Positions 48,801 through 57,540 of a stretch of 64,000 nucleotides of DNA are shown here, one piece after another; position 1 is the first letter of the stretch; each line of letters begins with the position of its first letter. The stretch is from Chlorops oryzae (taxonomy: Eukaryota; Arthropoda; Insecta; Diptera; Chloropidae). The notes under the pieces were generated by a model. The model made no database searches. It worked only from the letters and a program-made list of their open reading frames with translations, and was not told the DNA's origin. The translations under genes were made by a program, and so were the position numbers. The stretch spans positions 82,794,241 through 82,858,240 of the forward strand of contig CM035807.1 in NCBI GenBank assembly GCA_020466095.1, written 5' to 3'.

Positions 48801-51800
48801 AGTTTTGTACTTATCGATGAAAATGAAAATCGGAGGTTAACAAACTCCGAACGTTTTGACGCGTTGAGTTTTTCATTTAATTTACATACCAGATTTATAT
48901 ATATATTTGATTATATACATACATATATGTATTTATTTAAAACTTTTTTTTGCCATAATATAACAATACAACAAAGCCCGTGTTATGAATACTTACAACT
49001 TTAAATAAAATTTTATAGACCCCTGAACATATTGGTACCGAAATCCAGTCACAAAGTCGACGTTTATATACAGATAAAGGTGCTGTGAACGAAATCACTA
49101 TTAAAGCAATAACTGTCTCGTGACATCAATGTTTATTTCCGAAGCAACTCCGTCAGTTTGTGGCGTCGACTTCAGCGTTGGTCGGTCAATGCTTTCGCGT
49201 ATGATATCATTTATAAATATAAATAAAAGCCGAATCGAGTTTTTTTGTTTTATTTTGTTTTATTAGATTTTTTTATTGATGCCAAAACGCCAGCCAAAAC
49301 CGATTTAAAGCAACACAGTTGGAATTGATAGTTTGGCCCAGTTTCTAAGCGTTTCAAAAACTGACAGTAGGTTAAATTATTAATATGTTGAACACTATTA
49401 AGCACCATACGCATATATGTGAAAGATAAATATTTCTTTTTTGATTTTTTGGTTTTTTGTTTTTCGTAGAACGCGGTTGTGAAGTAAGTAGGTACTAAAG
49501 AACGCCAGTGAAGTATGAAAACTCAAAATTTGATTTTATGGCTTTGCTTTCACTTATGCAATCTTATATTTCGCGTTTGATGCGTAGACCTTTCTGATGG
49601 TACAATTCTTTGCTATCCCAAGCGATTATAAATTGATAGCGATTTTAGTGTTTTTGTTTAGCTTTAGTTTTTGTGGCTCAATCGAGTTACAACTTGAACG
49701 CGACTTCTGCTTCGCCGAGGCAAGATTCGACTGAAAAACTTATTCAGCAACTGGTCCGTCTTGACTTGAACCATTCAAGTTTTGTTTGATGTCATGATTA
49801 TAAGTGTCTGCATTACAGCACAGAAACAAGTCAGGTGAATAATGAGAATAAAGGAATAAGTCATCGGCTAGGCATGTTATATGTATGTTCTGAGCGCAAA
49901 TTATATGCTGACTAAACGCAGACTTCATTTCAATAAAAAGTTGTCATGATGTCATTAATAAATTACAGACTTGCTATACACTTTAGATAAATGGTTGAAT
50001 AATAATCTTGGAAACAAGAGAAGTGAAAGCTATCGATGCTGTGTGGCAGTTAGCTTCATAGCTAGACTCTTTGCCATGCCCAATATGCATACATATGAGG
50101 TGCCAATTCAAGACTCTGAAAATCCTTTCCTTCAAACATAATGCCGAAGTATTCTCCAGTTCAAAAAAAAAAAAAGTCTTTGTTGGAGAAAAACAAAAAT
50201 CATTTGTGCAGTGTAAGAAATGAAACATACCCGATAACGATATCACTGCACTTAGCATGGAAGGGAAAGTATCCAAATCCTTTTACGAAAGTTTTAAACT
50301 CTTAATTTTGCCAAATTTTCGCATTCGTATTAAAGTATTAAATTAAGACGGTGGCAATATTAAGACACTATTAATATAGCCATTGTGAACACCCTTAATA
50401 TAATCTTCATATTTTGGTATCCTGTATAAAATTTGACTTCATTACATCAACCCATTTTCGCGAAATCATCGTATAAACAATGTGATATATTATTTTTAAT
50501 TGAAGATTTAAGCTGAATCAAAACAATTAACCTTAAAGAACGAGAATAGAAAAAACTAAACGTTGCATGGGAATAGCTTTCGTCTTAATTTCGATGACTA
50601 ACAATCCAATAGCTCTCAAGCCCATTTCGGAGCTTATTTCGATTAGAAAAGTTGGACAAACGAAAGCGTTTGATTATATCAAATGGATCCTAGATTCCAT
50701 GTATTTTTGATTTTATTAAAACATGAAATATTCTGGAAGATTTTACACTTTATTTTTTTGTTGACCTCTGAAAAATGTATCTTGCTATCCGAATAATGCC
50801 GACTAACTTATAGTGCTAAATTCTTTTACTTTTAAGAATATCTGTATCTTTTTTTGTTTGTTATTTTATATGGAGCGGTTGGATAGCAGATTAGAGATTG
50901 GGGAGTTTATGGAAATGGAAAAAATTACTATCCCCAATATGTAACATACGAGCACAAAAACATTTTTAATACTAATGCTCGAACCTGAAGCCTTTTGCGA
51001 ATGAAACCATTTTCATAAGTTTGGAAACATCTGCAACGCCCTGCACTGTAAATATATCTACTGTCTTATAGGTACACATATGCCATATCTCCAGACATTT
51101 TGTTCAGGAGCCTGTTCATCGACTATAATTCTGCGTAAATAAGATCTAAGCATTTTTGAATAAAATGTGGAAACTTTCCAACATAATTCAAATTGGATTT
51201 GTGTCGGCTCAAAATTATGTTCGAATAATACAAATATCGCACCGCAATTGTAATGCCTTTGGTTGGATGAAGAGTGCAAGTTCATCAGTACGGAAAATTG
51301 ATAAAATTGAAATCAGAATAAATTAAATAAACAAATTCAATACGAATATAACATATTTGGCGCTCTTTTAAAAAAAAAAAATAGCAATGACATAGCCATG
51401 ATTTTTATAGCTTAAAATTCCATAAAGAAATTTGGCAGTGGGTGAATGGTCAATATTTCGAAATCGACACATCAGAGTAGTTTTCTTCATATTTGGTCAA
51501 CGATGTGTGGAATATTGAGATTTATGTGGGTGTTCAAGTTTTATTAAGTATGAATTTTTTTCTTTTTACTTTTTAGCATTTAAAAACTATAGAAAATTAA
51601 GTAAGCTGGGCACAACTTTAGCAATTAATAGTTCTAACTGATTTTTAGTGTGCATTTTTGTAGGATACATTGACACGCGCAACTAAATTTTAGACAAGAT
51701 AATTTGGTTCAAAGCGAGATAGTTTTATCTTCTCTCCCTAAATGATTGGAACGATATATATGGAAATGTCACCTATTGTGGGCCCCCAAAGCAAAAATTT

Positions 51801-54737
51801 AAATAAAATGTTGGTGTCTGTAAAGTCAATTTAAGGACGATAGTTTTACGTGATAACGTCATAAGAAAACAATCATTATGTAAATAAAAAGTCTGGAAGG
51901 TCTGAATTGTTTTTAGGAGCAACTTTGGCGCTTGAAGTCAAAAAATGCCTGTTCGAAAAATTAAGAACAACTCCAAAATTGCAAAGATTTGGTTTTGAAA
52001 ACAAACAGTGCATAGTCGCAATTCCTTGGAAGTGCAGTTGGCATAGTTTTCAGTTGCTATTGTTATAAAATATTTGTGATCTTAACTGAACAATGAGATG
52101 AAACAAAAATTGTAGACCTGAGCTAAGAAAATCCATGAGGCTGGTGAGGTTGGTGATGATGATGGTGATGATGATGATGGTGACGATGACGGTGATGATG
52201 ATGGTCATGATGATGATGATTGTAACTTACACAGCTTCTTGTTTCATCACGTCGTAAATAATTTTCAGAAATTTTGCGAGTCTTATGTATCCCATTTTAC
52301 AAACCAAATGAGAATTATAGGCGTCACGCTAAAATTTTATTCTATGCACTGATGCCAGAACGAGGGGTTTTTCCGTTTTGAGGCATTTTTTCGATCTTAC
52401 CTTTAACCAAAAATTAGAGATGCCGCGGATAGTGATTTTGCCGGATACCGGATACCGGATATCCGGCAAGCTGCGAGGCCGGATAGCCGGATATCCGGCA
52501 ACCGGATAGTTGAATTTTTTCCCAAATTCAAAAGTAGCTTTATTCAGGCATGCTCTACACAGAGAAAAAAATCAACCAGAAAACTGGTTAAATCAAAAGG
52601 AAAAACATACAAAACGGCTTCAACAAGGAATATTTTTAATTTTAACAATTTTTCTTGTTGAAAAAATTAAAAATTTTCCTTTTGAATCAACCATAATTCA
52701 GGTTGAATTGAAATGATAATTTTCAAAAATGGATTTAAATTTAAATTGTTGAACCAACCACGGACATAGTTGAAATGACAAGATATTTTTTAAAAAAATT
52801 CCAAAAAAATACCTATACTAGAAGAAATGTAAAAAAAAATTTAATTTACGTTCAAAGCAAATGGCCATAGAGCACTCTGCTGAACATGACCCAAAAAATA
52901 GCCATCGGATCGACTTCATCCGATTTCGTCACTCCGTTTTGGTGACTGCTTTAGCAATGCTTAAAAAGTTCTAAGATGAATACATATCTTATATGTCTTA
53001 TTTTATAAAACAAATGAGAATTATACCGAACGAAAAGAAATGTAATTAAACATATTTCCTTTCAATTCAACCAAAAATGTTGTTGACTCTACAATTTTCC
53101 TTTTGAAATTTTTGTTCTGCTCGAAAATCAAAAGGACTGTGAATAACAATGCGCCCTTTTAAAAAAATCATGGTTACGTTCGCTCAGTGTATGAGTATTA
53201 AATGTAAAACAAAAAAAAGAAATGTTTTCTATCTTTTTCTATTGATCTTCTAGCGTATCTAAGGATTTTGTACGTTTTTTTTTTGATTTTTTGAAATACA
53301 TAAACACATAAAAGTCGTCATCATTACAAATCGTTTTGTTCTACTTAATTATTTCATAAAGGGCTTCCTTCAAGGAGATTTATATGAAAAACTGTGAAAT
53401 TTTTTAATATCCGGTATCCGGCCGGATAATGAGTTAGTATCCGGCATCCGGCCGAATAGTTCATTTTATGCCGGATATGCCGGATACCGGATAGTAACCG
53501 GATATCCGCGGCATCTCTACCAAAAATGACTTCAAATGTTTAAAAGGGATTTTTTACTGATCACTCTCCTAAATCAATCATTTTTCGGGCAATCAAAAGA
53601 CTAAATATTCAGAAATGATTGCATTCTTTAACACCTCTGATCGATACTATCGATATTTTAGACTATCGACTATCGAGACTATCGATGGTCGCAACTATCG
53701 ATATTTCTCCAGCTCTATTGAGAAGTGTTTTAACATTCTTATACTCTCTGTATGGGAAGAGAATAATATCTTCTTTTTTCATCAAAATGCAAGAGAATCA
53801 AAAACTTTAAACGCATTTTTCTCAAAATCGATTTTTTTGAGATATGACATTATTGAAGTAAATGAGTGATATGTATAGTGAAAGCAACCGCAGTCAATTT
53901 TGTTGATTCGCAATGCAGCTCGATGGCTTTATTGTTGATTTATTCATCGTTCATTGTGCTCTGAGGATCAAGTTCATTGAAATCAGAAACATTGAGCGTT
54001 TGCGCGTTAAGCCAGCGCGACTGACAACAAAAAACACAACACAGCCAATAAACAAAATCACATGCAAATGAAAGCACAAAAGAAGAAAGAAAAAAGAAAT
54101 AAGCGCGACGCAAAGAAAATGTCAAAACGACAACAAAAACAAAGTCATTTTAAAATAAATGATGACAAAATCCGTTTTCACTGCCCAAGCACGGGAAAAC
54201 GAACAAGCGTAGTACATACATACATACATATAAATATTGTTCGCCGCGATAAGCGAAAAATTATTTTTATAAATTATAAGTACACTTAAAGCAAATAAAA
54301 TTGAGATTAAAAACTAAACAAAAATACGAAATAAAAACATACCCAAAAAACAGTTGCGTTTGATTCGTTGGCGTCTCACGCAGATTTTGCACGTTGAGGG
54401 TCTGTGGCCGCAAACTGGCTGCAACTGCTGCAGCTACCGCGACAGCTGACGCGGACGCAGACGCCGCAGAACCTTCCGAAACCAGCGACGCTGTGGAAGA
54501 GTTTCGAATAGTCGTAGTGACGCAGGTCAATTCTGTTTCAACGTTAGCTCCTTTCTTTTCTTTCGCCGGAGAACGGTTCGCGGGGACGGAGCATTTCGAG
54601 GCAGAAGCAGAGGCAGAAGCGGACACAGTTACCGAGCCCACAATAGTTGACGGCGGCGTTGTGCTACTCGACGCACGCATAAGTTTAACATTGCATTTTG
54701 AGCGCGGTGAGACGACCGTTTTAGCGCGCAGCCCCAT
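36697..54737 (-). CDS. raw: Raw-like protein, nine coding exons, frameshifted in exon 8
   Basis: Joined exons: 54737-54343, 42224-42118, 42056-41945, 41870-41495, 39357-39143, 39079-38921, 38846-38434, 38368-37405, 36855-36697. All introns are GT-AG and phases agree, giving about 965 residues. Seen in order: Ser/Ala-rich N-terminus (1-130), EF-hand-like helices without a calcium loop (about 145-203), NDT-like fold (298-440, starting VEVFLGGSC and ending near KEILV), a second EF-hand-like segment (455-565), a Ser/Thr/Asn-rich linker, and a second NDT-like fold (from 759, DVYLGGSC). Known: Drosophila Raw restrains JNK/AP-1 signalling in dorsal closure and gonad morphogenesis, and has a similar length. 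The identification rests on my memory of that family and is not a search result. Intron 1 is 12.1 kb; introns 2, 3, 5, 6 and 7 are 61-74 bp. The reading frame breaks at 37447-37448. Enzymatic activity is unproven for the family. Confidence 0.85.
37405..38368 (-). CDS. raw: raw coding exon 8, linker and NDT-like fold 2 (frameshift inside)
   Basis: This 964-nt exon opens GDENFTINFYSSTKN after a TTTTTCCAG acceptor. A long Ser/Thr/Asn-rich linker follows, then DVYLGGSCALRTKWRQDV and SSRVLLFVITNETRSLAP. Where fold 1 has E, this fold has L (about residue 885), and a charged loop of about 50 residues is inserted. After VVLC the frame slips: the open frame runs out-of-register to a TAA just inside the intron, while the alternative frame reads VQMLPENCIIGNEK and joins exon 9 in phase 0. 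The donor is GTAACT. Confidence 0.83.
38434..38846 (-). CDS. raw: raw coding exon 7, second EF-hand-like segment
   Basis: This 413-nt exon runs from a TTTTTAG acceptor to a GTATGT donor. It reads RGAFDRVSLNHDVISIEQCQ and later SIDFELFCIISAYLSVLQQE. The helix-loop-strand pattern mirrors the segment coded by exons 2-3. Between the two halves lies a predicted helix (LDNLSKIIETQRESLEALRK) and a Ser-rich loop. It ends near VPPPPVFLANLQ in phase 1. Confidence 0.85.
38921..39079 (-). CDS. raw: raw coding exon 6, end of NDT-like fold 1
   Basis: This 159-nt exon has a TTTTTCTAG acceptor and GTATGT donor and is bounded by introns of 63 and 74 bp. It reads EYMDLTRNQMMLKELVTRRG, then LPVLDNIPSALQRTKEILVG, the final strand and helix of the first fold. 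It ends in phase 2 (GT), and joining to exon 7 gives SILVVVRGAF. Confidence 0.85.
39143..39357 (-). CDS. raw: raw coding exon 5, core of NDT-like fold 1
   Basis: This 215-nt exon lies on the far side of a 2.1-kb intron rich in foldback repeats. Starting in phase 0 it reads QVSDWTPDLIELEHRAKEKA, then RVLFFVMDSETRASAG and AIEAAHIAGQ. The motif T-R-x-S-x-x-x-x-E aligns with the region of deoxyribosyltransferase-like proteins that carries the catalytic glutamate, so residue about 369 is the candidate. The donor is GTAGGA, weaker than its neighbours. No long open frame marks this exon, because it is short and stops lie nearby in the intron. Confidence 0.85.
39430..39850 (+). repeat. CAAGTAAGGGTG repeat, internal fragment in raw intron 4
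   Basis: Internal units are recognisable (GACCCGGAGGTACCCTTAAT, CACGCCCATTTTTCCAATTT, ACCCTAGTACTGGAGGTACC) without either terminus. It directly abuts the foldback at 39862. Confidence 0.65.
39862..40264. mobile_element. Foldback element in raw intron 4
   Basis: This 403-bp element has inverted arms of about 75 bp beginning AATTCTAGTATCTGGC and including TGATGCCAACTTATAGAAAA and GACCCCCTGA. No clear target duplication is visible, so the class is open. Confidence 0.65.
40769..41182. mobile_element. Foldback element with 33-bp near-perfect arms, raw intron 4
   Basis: Both ends read AGGCTGAAAACACACCAAAG, then CCAACAAAACGTT, in opposite orientation. Internal repeats of AACGTTTTGT and GTGTGGGTTAG/GTGTGTGTTGC suggest internal rearrangement. 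No target duplication was recognised. Confidence 0.65.
41495..41870 (-). CDS. raw: raw coding exon 4, start of NDT-like fold 1
   Basis: This 376-nt exon begins after a pyrimidine-rich CCTAAG acceptor and ends phase 0 at a GTAAGA donor. About 93 residues of Ser/Asn/Asp-rich linker precede VEVFLGGSCNPTTWRAD and AIPALKESGISFYNP. The FLGGS loop, conserved Trp and NP turn are typical of the first strand, helix and second strand of nucleoside 2-deoxyribosyltransferase-like domains. Confidence 0.88.
41945..42056 (-). CDS. raw: raw coding exon 3
   Basis: This 112-nt exon follows a 61-bp intron, with acceptor TTTTGCAG and donor GTAAAG. It reads GEMIQTAKMLARKGS and then NGLTFGEFCVLAADLKRF. The two helices around a short loop resemble half of an EF-hand, and the GLTFGEF segment resembles a second EF strand. 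The loop lacks the acidic residues needed for calcium, so calcium binding is unlikely. Confidence 0.82.
42118..42224 (-). CDS. raw: raw coding exon 2
   Basis: This 107-nt exon lies between a TTTTTGCAG acceptor and a GTAAAT donor. In the phase set by exon 1 it reads GEVLNAWRAKARCN and then VPVERTQELFHELSFHPSEK. A longer open frame over the same bases is only a shadow. With exon 3 it forms the first helical EF-hand-like segment. Confidence 0.82.
43262..43345 (-). repeat. tRNA-like cassette 1 (A and B boxes)
   Basis: The minus strand reads TTAGCGTAATGGTTAAGAC (A box) and GCGGTTCAAGGCTC (B box) about 30 bases later, with TCGC/GCGA ends able to pair. It is a tRNA-derived module, not a functional tRNA as far as can be judged. 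Confidence 0.6.
43573..43660 (-). repeat. tRNA-like cassette 2 (A and B boxes)
   Basis: The minus strand reads GATAGCTCAGTGC (A box) and CGGGGTTCTATCCCTG (B box). The arms resemble a tRNA but the acceptor stem is poor. Confidence 0.6.
44087..44225 (+). pseudogene. RTE/CR1-type retrotransposon ORF2 C-terminal relic
   Basis: The frame contains KMRETRLRWYGHVLRADEDS, a signature of the C-terminus of non-LTR reverse transcriptases (RLRWYGHVLR). Homology fades after LAEKRYTLK. It lies in raw intron 1. Confidence 0.65.
46327..46521. mobile_element. hAT MITE with CCCGGGATCCCGG-type ends (copy 2)
   Basis: This 195-bp element starts TAGGGACGTCAAAATCCCGG and ends GGAATTGGCATCCCTA. Flanks ATTACAAT and ATTACGAT differ at one base. 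It lies in raw intron 1. Confidence 0.85.
46718..47577 (+). repeat. CAAGTAAGGGTG repeat, copy with many single-base losses
   Basis: It has the same start, hairpin and end as 10029-11203. Between about 46,980 and 47,450 it lacks single bases at many points, for example ACCTACAAGAAATTT against ACCTATCAAAGAAATTT. It lies in raw intron 1, in antisense orientation to raw. Confidence 0.75.
47785..48156. mobile_element. hAT MITE rich in TAGTAGTA motifs
   Basis: This 372-bp element starts CAGTTCTGTCGTTTTT and ends ATTCCGACAGCACTG, with a perfect 8-bp duplication GTGCCATA (47777-47784, 48157-48164). Repeated GTAGTA motifs fill the interior. Confidence 0.85.
48366..48800. mobile_element. TIR element with ATCCCAGCG ends
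   Basis: The ends ATCCCAGCGGCCAA and TTGGTCGCTGGGAT are inverted with one mismatch. The interior repeats TAGGCGGTA-like motifs. The target duplication is not clear. Confidence 0.55.
48810..52130. other. raw intron 1 sequence without defined elements
   Basis: AT-rich intronic DNA with ATATATGTATAT runs at about 48,895-48,930. No exon or clear element ends were seen. Confidence 0.45.
52140..52222 (+). repeat. GATGATGGT microsatellite, second family member
   Basis: GGTGAGGTTGGTGATGATGA and further GATGATGGT units. Downstream text TTCCGTTTTGAGG...ACCTTTAAC matches 6,710-6,750, the empty-site counterpart of the hAT insertion at 52415. Confidence 0.7.
52415..53519. mobile_element. hAT element built of CCGGATA repeats, interrupted by another MITE
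   Basis: The ends TAGAGATGCCGCGGATA and its inverted complement sit inside a perfect 8-bp duplication CCAAAAAT (52407-52414, 53520-53527). Both arms are arrays of CCGGATA/TATCCGG, so each can fold on itself. A 632-bp TA-flanked element (52558-53189) has inserted into it. Confidence 0.88.
52558..53189. mobile_element. TA-flanked MITE (copy 2), nested in a hAT element
   Basis: This 632-bp copy has the same ends and TA target as 19095-19729 and inserted inside the CCGGATA hAT element. Differences from copy 1 are scattered single bases and short indels. Confidence 0.85.
53638..53706. promoter_or_regulatory. Cluster of ATCGAT (DRE-like) sites
   Basis: Four ATCGAT cores in under 70 bp (GATCGATACTATCGATATT and others) match the TATCGATA element bound by DREF/BEAF-32 in Drosophila. 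A similar cluster sits in the related repeat at 6,465-6,492, so it may simply be repeat sequence. It lies about 0.7 kb from the raw start exon. Confidence 0.35.
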
Positions 54738-54825
54738 TTCCTGTTCTGACTTGACGGACAAGCAAATGCTATGTAGTCGCAAATGAGTTCATTGATCCAT
54801 ACTAGGATTTCTCTCGCACAGATAG
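54343..54825 (-). CDS. raw: raw exon with start codon (coding part 54737-54343)
   Basis: The minus strand has a good acceptor (pyrimidine-rich, ending TTCAG) just before 54825 and a GTATGT donor at 54342, so this is an internal exon preceded by at least one non-coding exon further right. The first in-frame ATG after an in-frame TGA is at 54737-54735, in the context GGAAATGG. It begins MGLRAKTVVSPRSK and runs through Ser/Ala/Val low-complexity tracts to QTQLFFG. The exon ends in phase 2 (GG). An upstream TTG would lengthen the frame by only 15 codons and is not a likely start. The N-terminal 130 residues look disordered. There is no signal peptide, and no myristoylation site because residue 6 is Lys. 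Confidence 0.78.
54738..54825 (-). promoter_or_regulatory. raw: raw 5' leader segment with two upstream ORFs
   Basis: The 88-nt non-coding part of the first recognised exon contains two short upstream reading frames. One is 54800-54789 (ATG GAT CAA TGA). The other is eight codons at 54792-54769, ending TAG. They overlap by ATGA, and both end before the main ATG. Such uORFs can lower or condition translation of the main frame; that effect is inferred. Confidence 0.5.
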
Positions 54826-55257
54826 CTGAATAGAAATGTAAAATTTATTTATCATTCCGATTTTGATGGGAGTTTTTCGTAAGATGCTAAGATGAAGCAA
54901 TGCTTTGTTTTTTTGACCGACACGAATGGATTTGTGTTGCGTTGTTAGACTTTGAAATAAGTACAAAAAAGATTCACACTAAAGAGAGATTAGAGTTGGA
55001 TTGGCATTCAAGAATTTTTTTTATTTTTTTTATTTTTTGTTTTCTTTGAAAATGTTCTCTTAAATCTTTTGTAGAGCAGCGCACGCACGGTATTTTAGGT
55101 AATAAACAGTTTTAAAGTCTCCACGCAAAGCATGTCCACACAAATTGTAATTACACAAACAAACAAATAAACAAAAATAAATAGGGCAGCGATCACTCGT
55201 CGAAAAAGTCCAAAGACCCACGTAAAATAGTTTTTCTTTATTATTTAGAGAGAAATG

Positions 55258-55458
55258 ATTATAGTCTGCAGTTGCACATACAACTAAGCTGGCGACAAAA
55301 AAAAAAAAAAAAAAAAATAAAAAAAACAAAACAAACATCTGAAACTGCCGTAGCAATTCGCTTTGTGAACACACGCGAATCCGCCGGAACCGAAAACGCT
55401 AATGAATGCTCGAAAGCACAAAACACAACAATCAGTCGAGGTTGGTGCGATACAAAAG
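55258..55458 (+). other. Possible leader exon ending at a strong donor (plus strand)
   Basis: The run ACAAAAG|GTGAGTCG at 55459 matches the insect donor consensus, and the preceding 150 bases are non-repetitive and GC-richer than their surroundings. This could be a leader of a transcript divergent from raw. No coding start or second exon was found. Confidence 0.2.
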
Positions 55459-56339
55459 GTGAGTCGAATGGAACATCTCTTTGTAGCAAGATATTCATTC
55501 TCTCTTACAGATGAGTGCACGGCAGATATTGACCAATTTTAAGAGATCGAGTTTTCCAAACGACGACGTAAAATCAAGTAGCAGGGTTAAACGTTATCAC
55601 CTCAGCTTCGCTATGTCTAAGCATAAATAAAAATATTTAAAAAAAAGAGTATGTTCGCTTAAGTCTATAGCGAAAGCGAAAGTGCCAGTGAATTCCATAA
55701 AAAAAATTGCTTTTATCAAATTATGCGGCATAAAAGATAGAATTTTGTGGTCAAATTTCGCACAGAGCTGTTCTTTTGTTGAGTTCCGAATACACTGAAT
55801 AGATTTGAAAAAAGTGAAGTAAGACTGCTTTTTTGAAAAAATTTGAAGGAACCTTGTTAAATCTTTCTTTTCTTAGGCCTTAATAGAAGTTTTTGCAATG
55901 TTTTCAAGAACTTTAAGCAATAACCGTGCAGTAACTTTGAAGATGGTTTGTTTAACGTCACCAGAAACAAATGAACTAGTTGAAATTAAGATAAAGATTG
56001 TAGAATATAGAAGTAGAACCTAAGTGGATACAATAAGGGTGGCATAATATTTCTATTGACTTTGTAAACAGCATAATTTAATTTTTGTAAATTCAGCAGA
56101 ATTCGCTCGTAGCTTTGTCAACCAGGCCTACCAAACTCTTCTTCCGTTCCTTAGTGTTTGAAAAATTCGATCAGGTCTAGCCAGGCATGAAGAAATTAGA
56201 CCTTACCAATAAAACTATAAAGAGAGCACCTTTTTTTAAACTTTGTGTAAATAAAAAAAAAGTAACAACAAAAACAATAAGATAATGCGTTTGATATAAA
56301 AAACCTTAAATTTCGTTCTTACAAACCGGCGATTTTCAC

Positions 56340-56816
56340 CCCACCTCTCTCTTTCTCTCTCTTTCTCTCTTTCGCTCTTTCTCTCTCTAACTCTCTCTCT
56401 TTCTCTACCTCTCTCTTTCTCGTACTCCCTCTCTCTATCTTTGTTTTTTTCTCTCTCCCTCTCTCTATCTCTGTCTGTCTCCCTCTCTCTGTCTGTCTCT
56501 CTCTTTCTTTCTCTCTCTGTCTGTCTCTCTCTCTCTTTCACTCTCTCTCTTTCACTCTCTCTCTTTCACTCTCTCTCTTTCACTCTCTCTCTTTCACTCT
56601 CTCTCATTCTCTCTCTCTTTCTATCTCTCTCTCTTTCTATCTCTCTCTTTCTATCTCTCTCTTTCTATCTCTCTTCTTTCTATCTCTCTCTCTTTCTCTT
56701 TCTATTTCTCTCTCTCTCTTTCTCGTTCTCTCTCTATCTCTGTCTGTCTCCCTCTCCCTCTCTCTATCTCTGTCTCACTCTTGCTTTCTCTCTCTCTCTC
56801 TTTCTCTCTCCCTCTT

Positions 56817-56854
<38 letters not shown>

Positions 56855-56906
56855 TCTTTCTTTCTCTCTCTTTGTTTCTCTCTCTCTTTCTTTCTCTCTC
56901 TTTGTT

Positions 56907-56942
<36 letters not shown>

Positions 56943-57037
56943 TATCTCTTTCTCTCTCTCTATCTCTGTCTGTCTCTCTCTCCCTCTCTCTATCTCTGTC
57001 TCACTCTCTCTGTCTCTGTCTCTCTCTCTCTCTTTCA
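56340..57037 (+). repeat. 700-bp CT-rich polypyrimidine microsatellite
   Basis: Almost uninterrupted pyrimidines of CTCTCTCTTT type, with local higher-order units (CTCTCTCTCTTTCA repeated five times near 56,534-56,604; CTCTCTCTTTGTTT later). The long Ser/Leu or Arg/Glu frames it yields on either strand are artefacts of low complexity. Confidence 0.95.
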
Positions 57038-57540
57038 TCGCATCAAGGCTATCTTAGATATCTGAAACTATCATCTACATTTTCGAACAATTAAAAATTC
57101 TGTAATACTTTCAATTACAATAGATTTCTTTACTCGTAGTTAGTTACATATGAGCAAAAAAGGAGAGCTGCCTTAACAGACAACAGATCGACAGCTGGAG
57201 ACGAAAATAGAAAATACGTATCTCGAATTAGTTATATTCCGGATTTGCAGTGAATTTCGAAACTAATATGAAATTTTTTTTTAGCATTTAAGCGCAAATA
57301 TAAAACTGTCACAATCAGGAAGCTCTAGAAATCGAGACCGAATGAAAAAATTCAACATCAATATTTGATGATGTGGATTCAAATTTTTTTATTCGGATTC
57401 GATTTCCAGAGCTGCCTGAACACCACAAACGCGAATTTGCAAACAAAACAAAAATGAACATAGAGCAGATAAAGCATCAAAAGCAAGATAAGAAAAACAT
57501 AAGAACAAAATTGAATCAAATATACAACATTTTTGACATA

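Noticed and set aside
54394..54786. 130-residue plus-strand frame opposite raw exon 1
   Set aside because: Shadow of the Ser/Ala-rich coding exon; no start context or homology.
56441..57094. Long Ser/Leu-rich open frame (and Arg/Glu-rich frames on the other strand)
   Set aside because: Pure translation of the CT microsatellite; stop codons are absent only because of composition.
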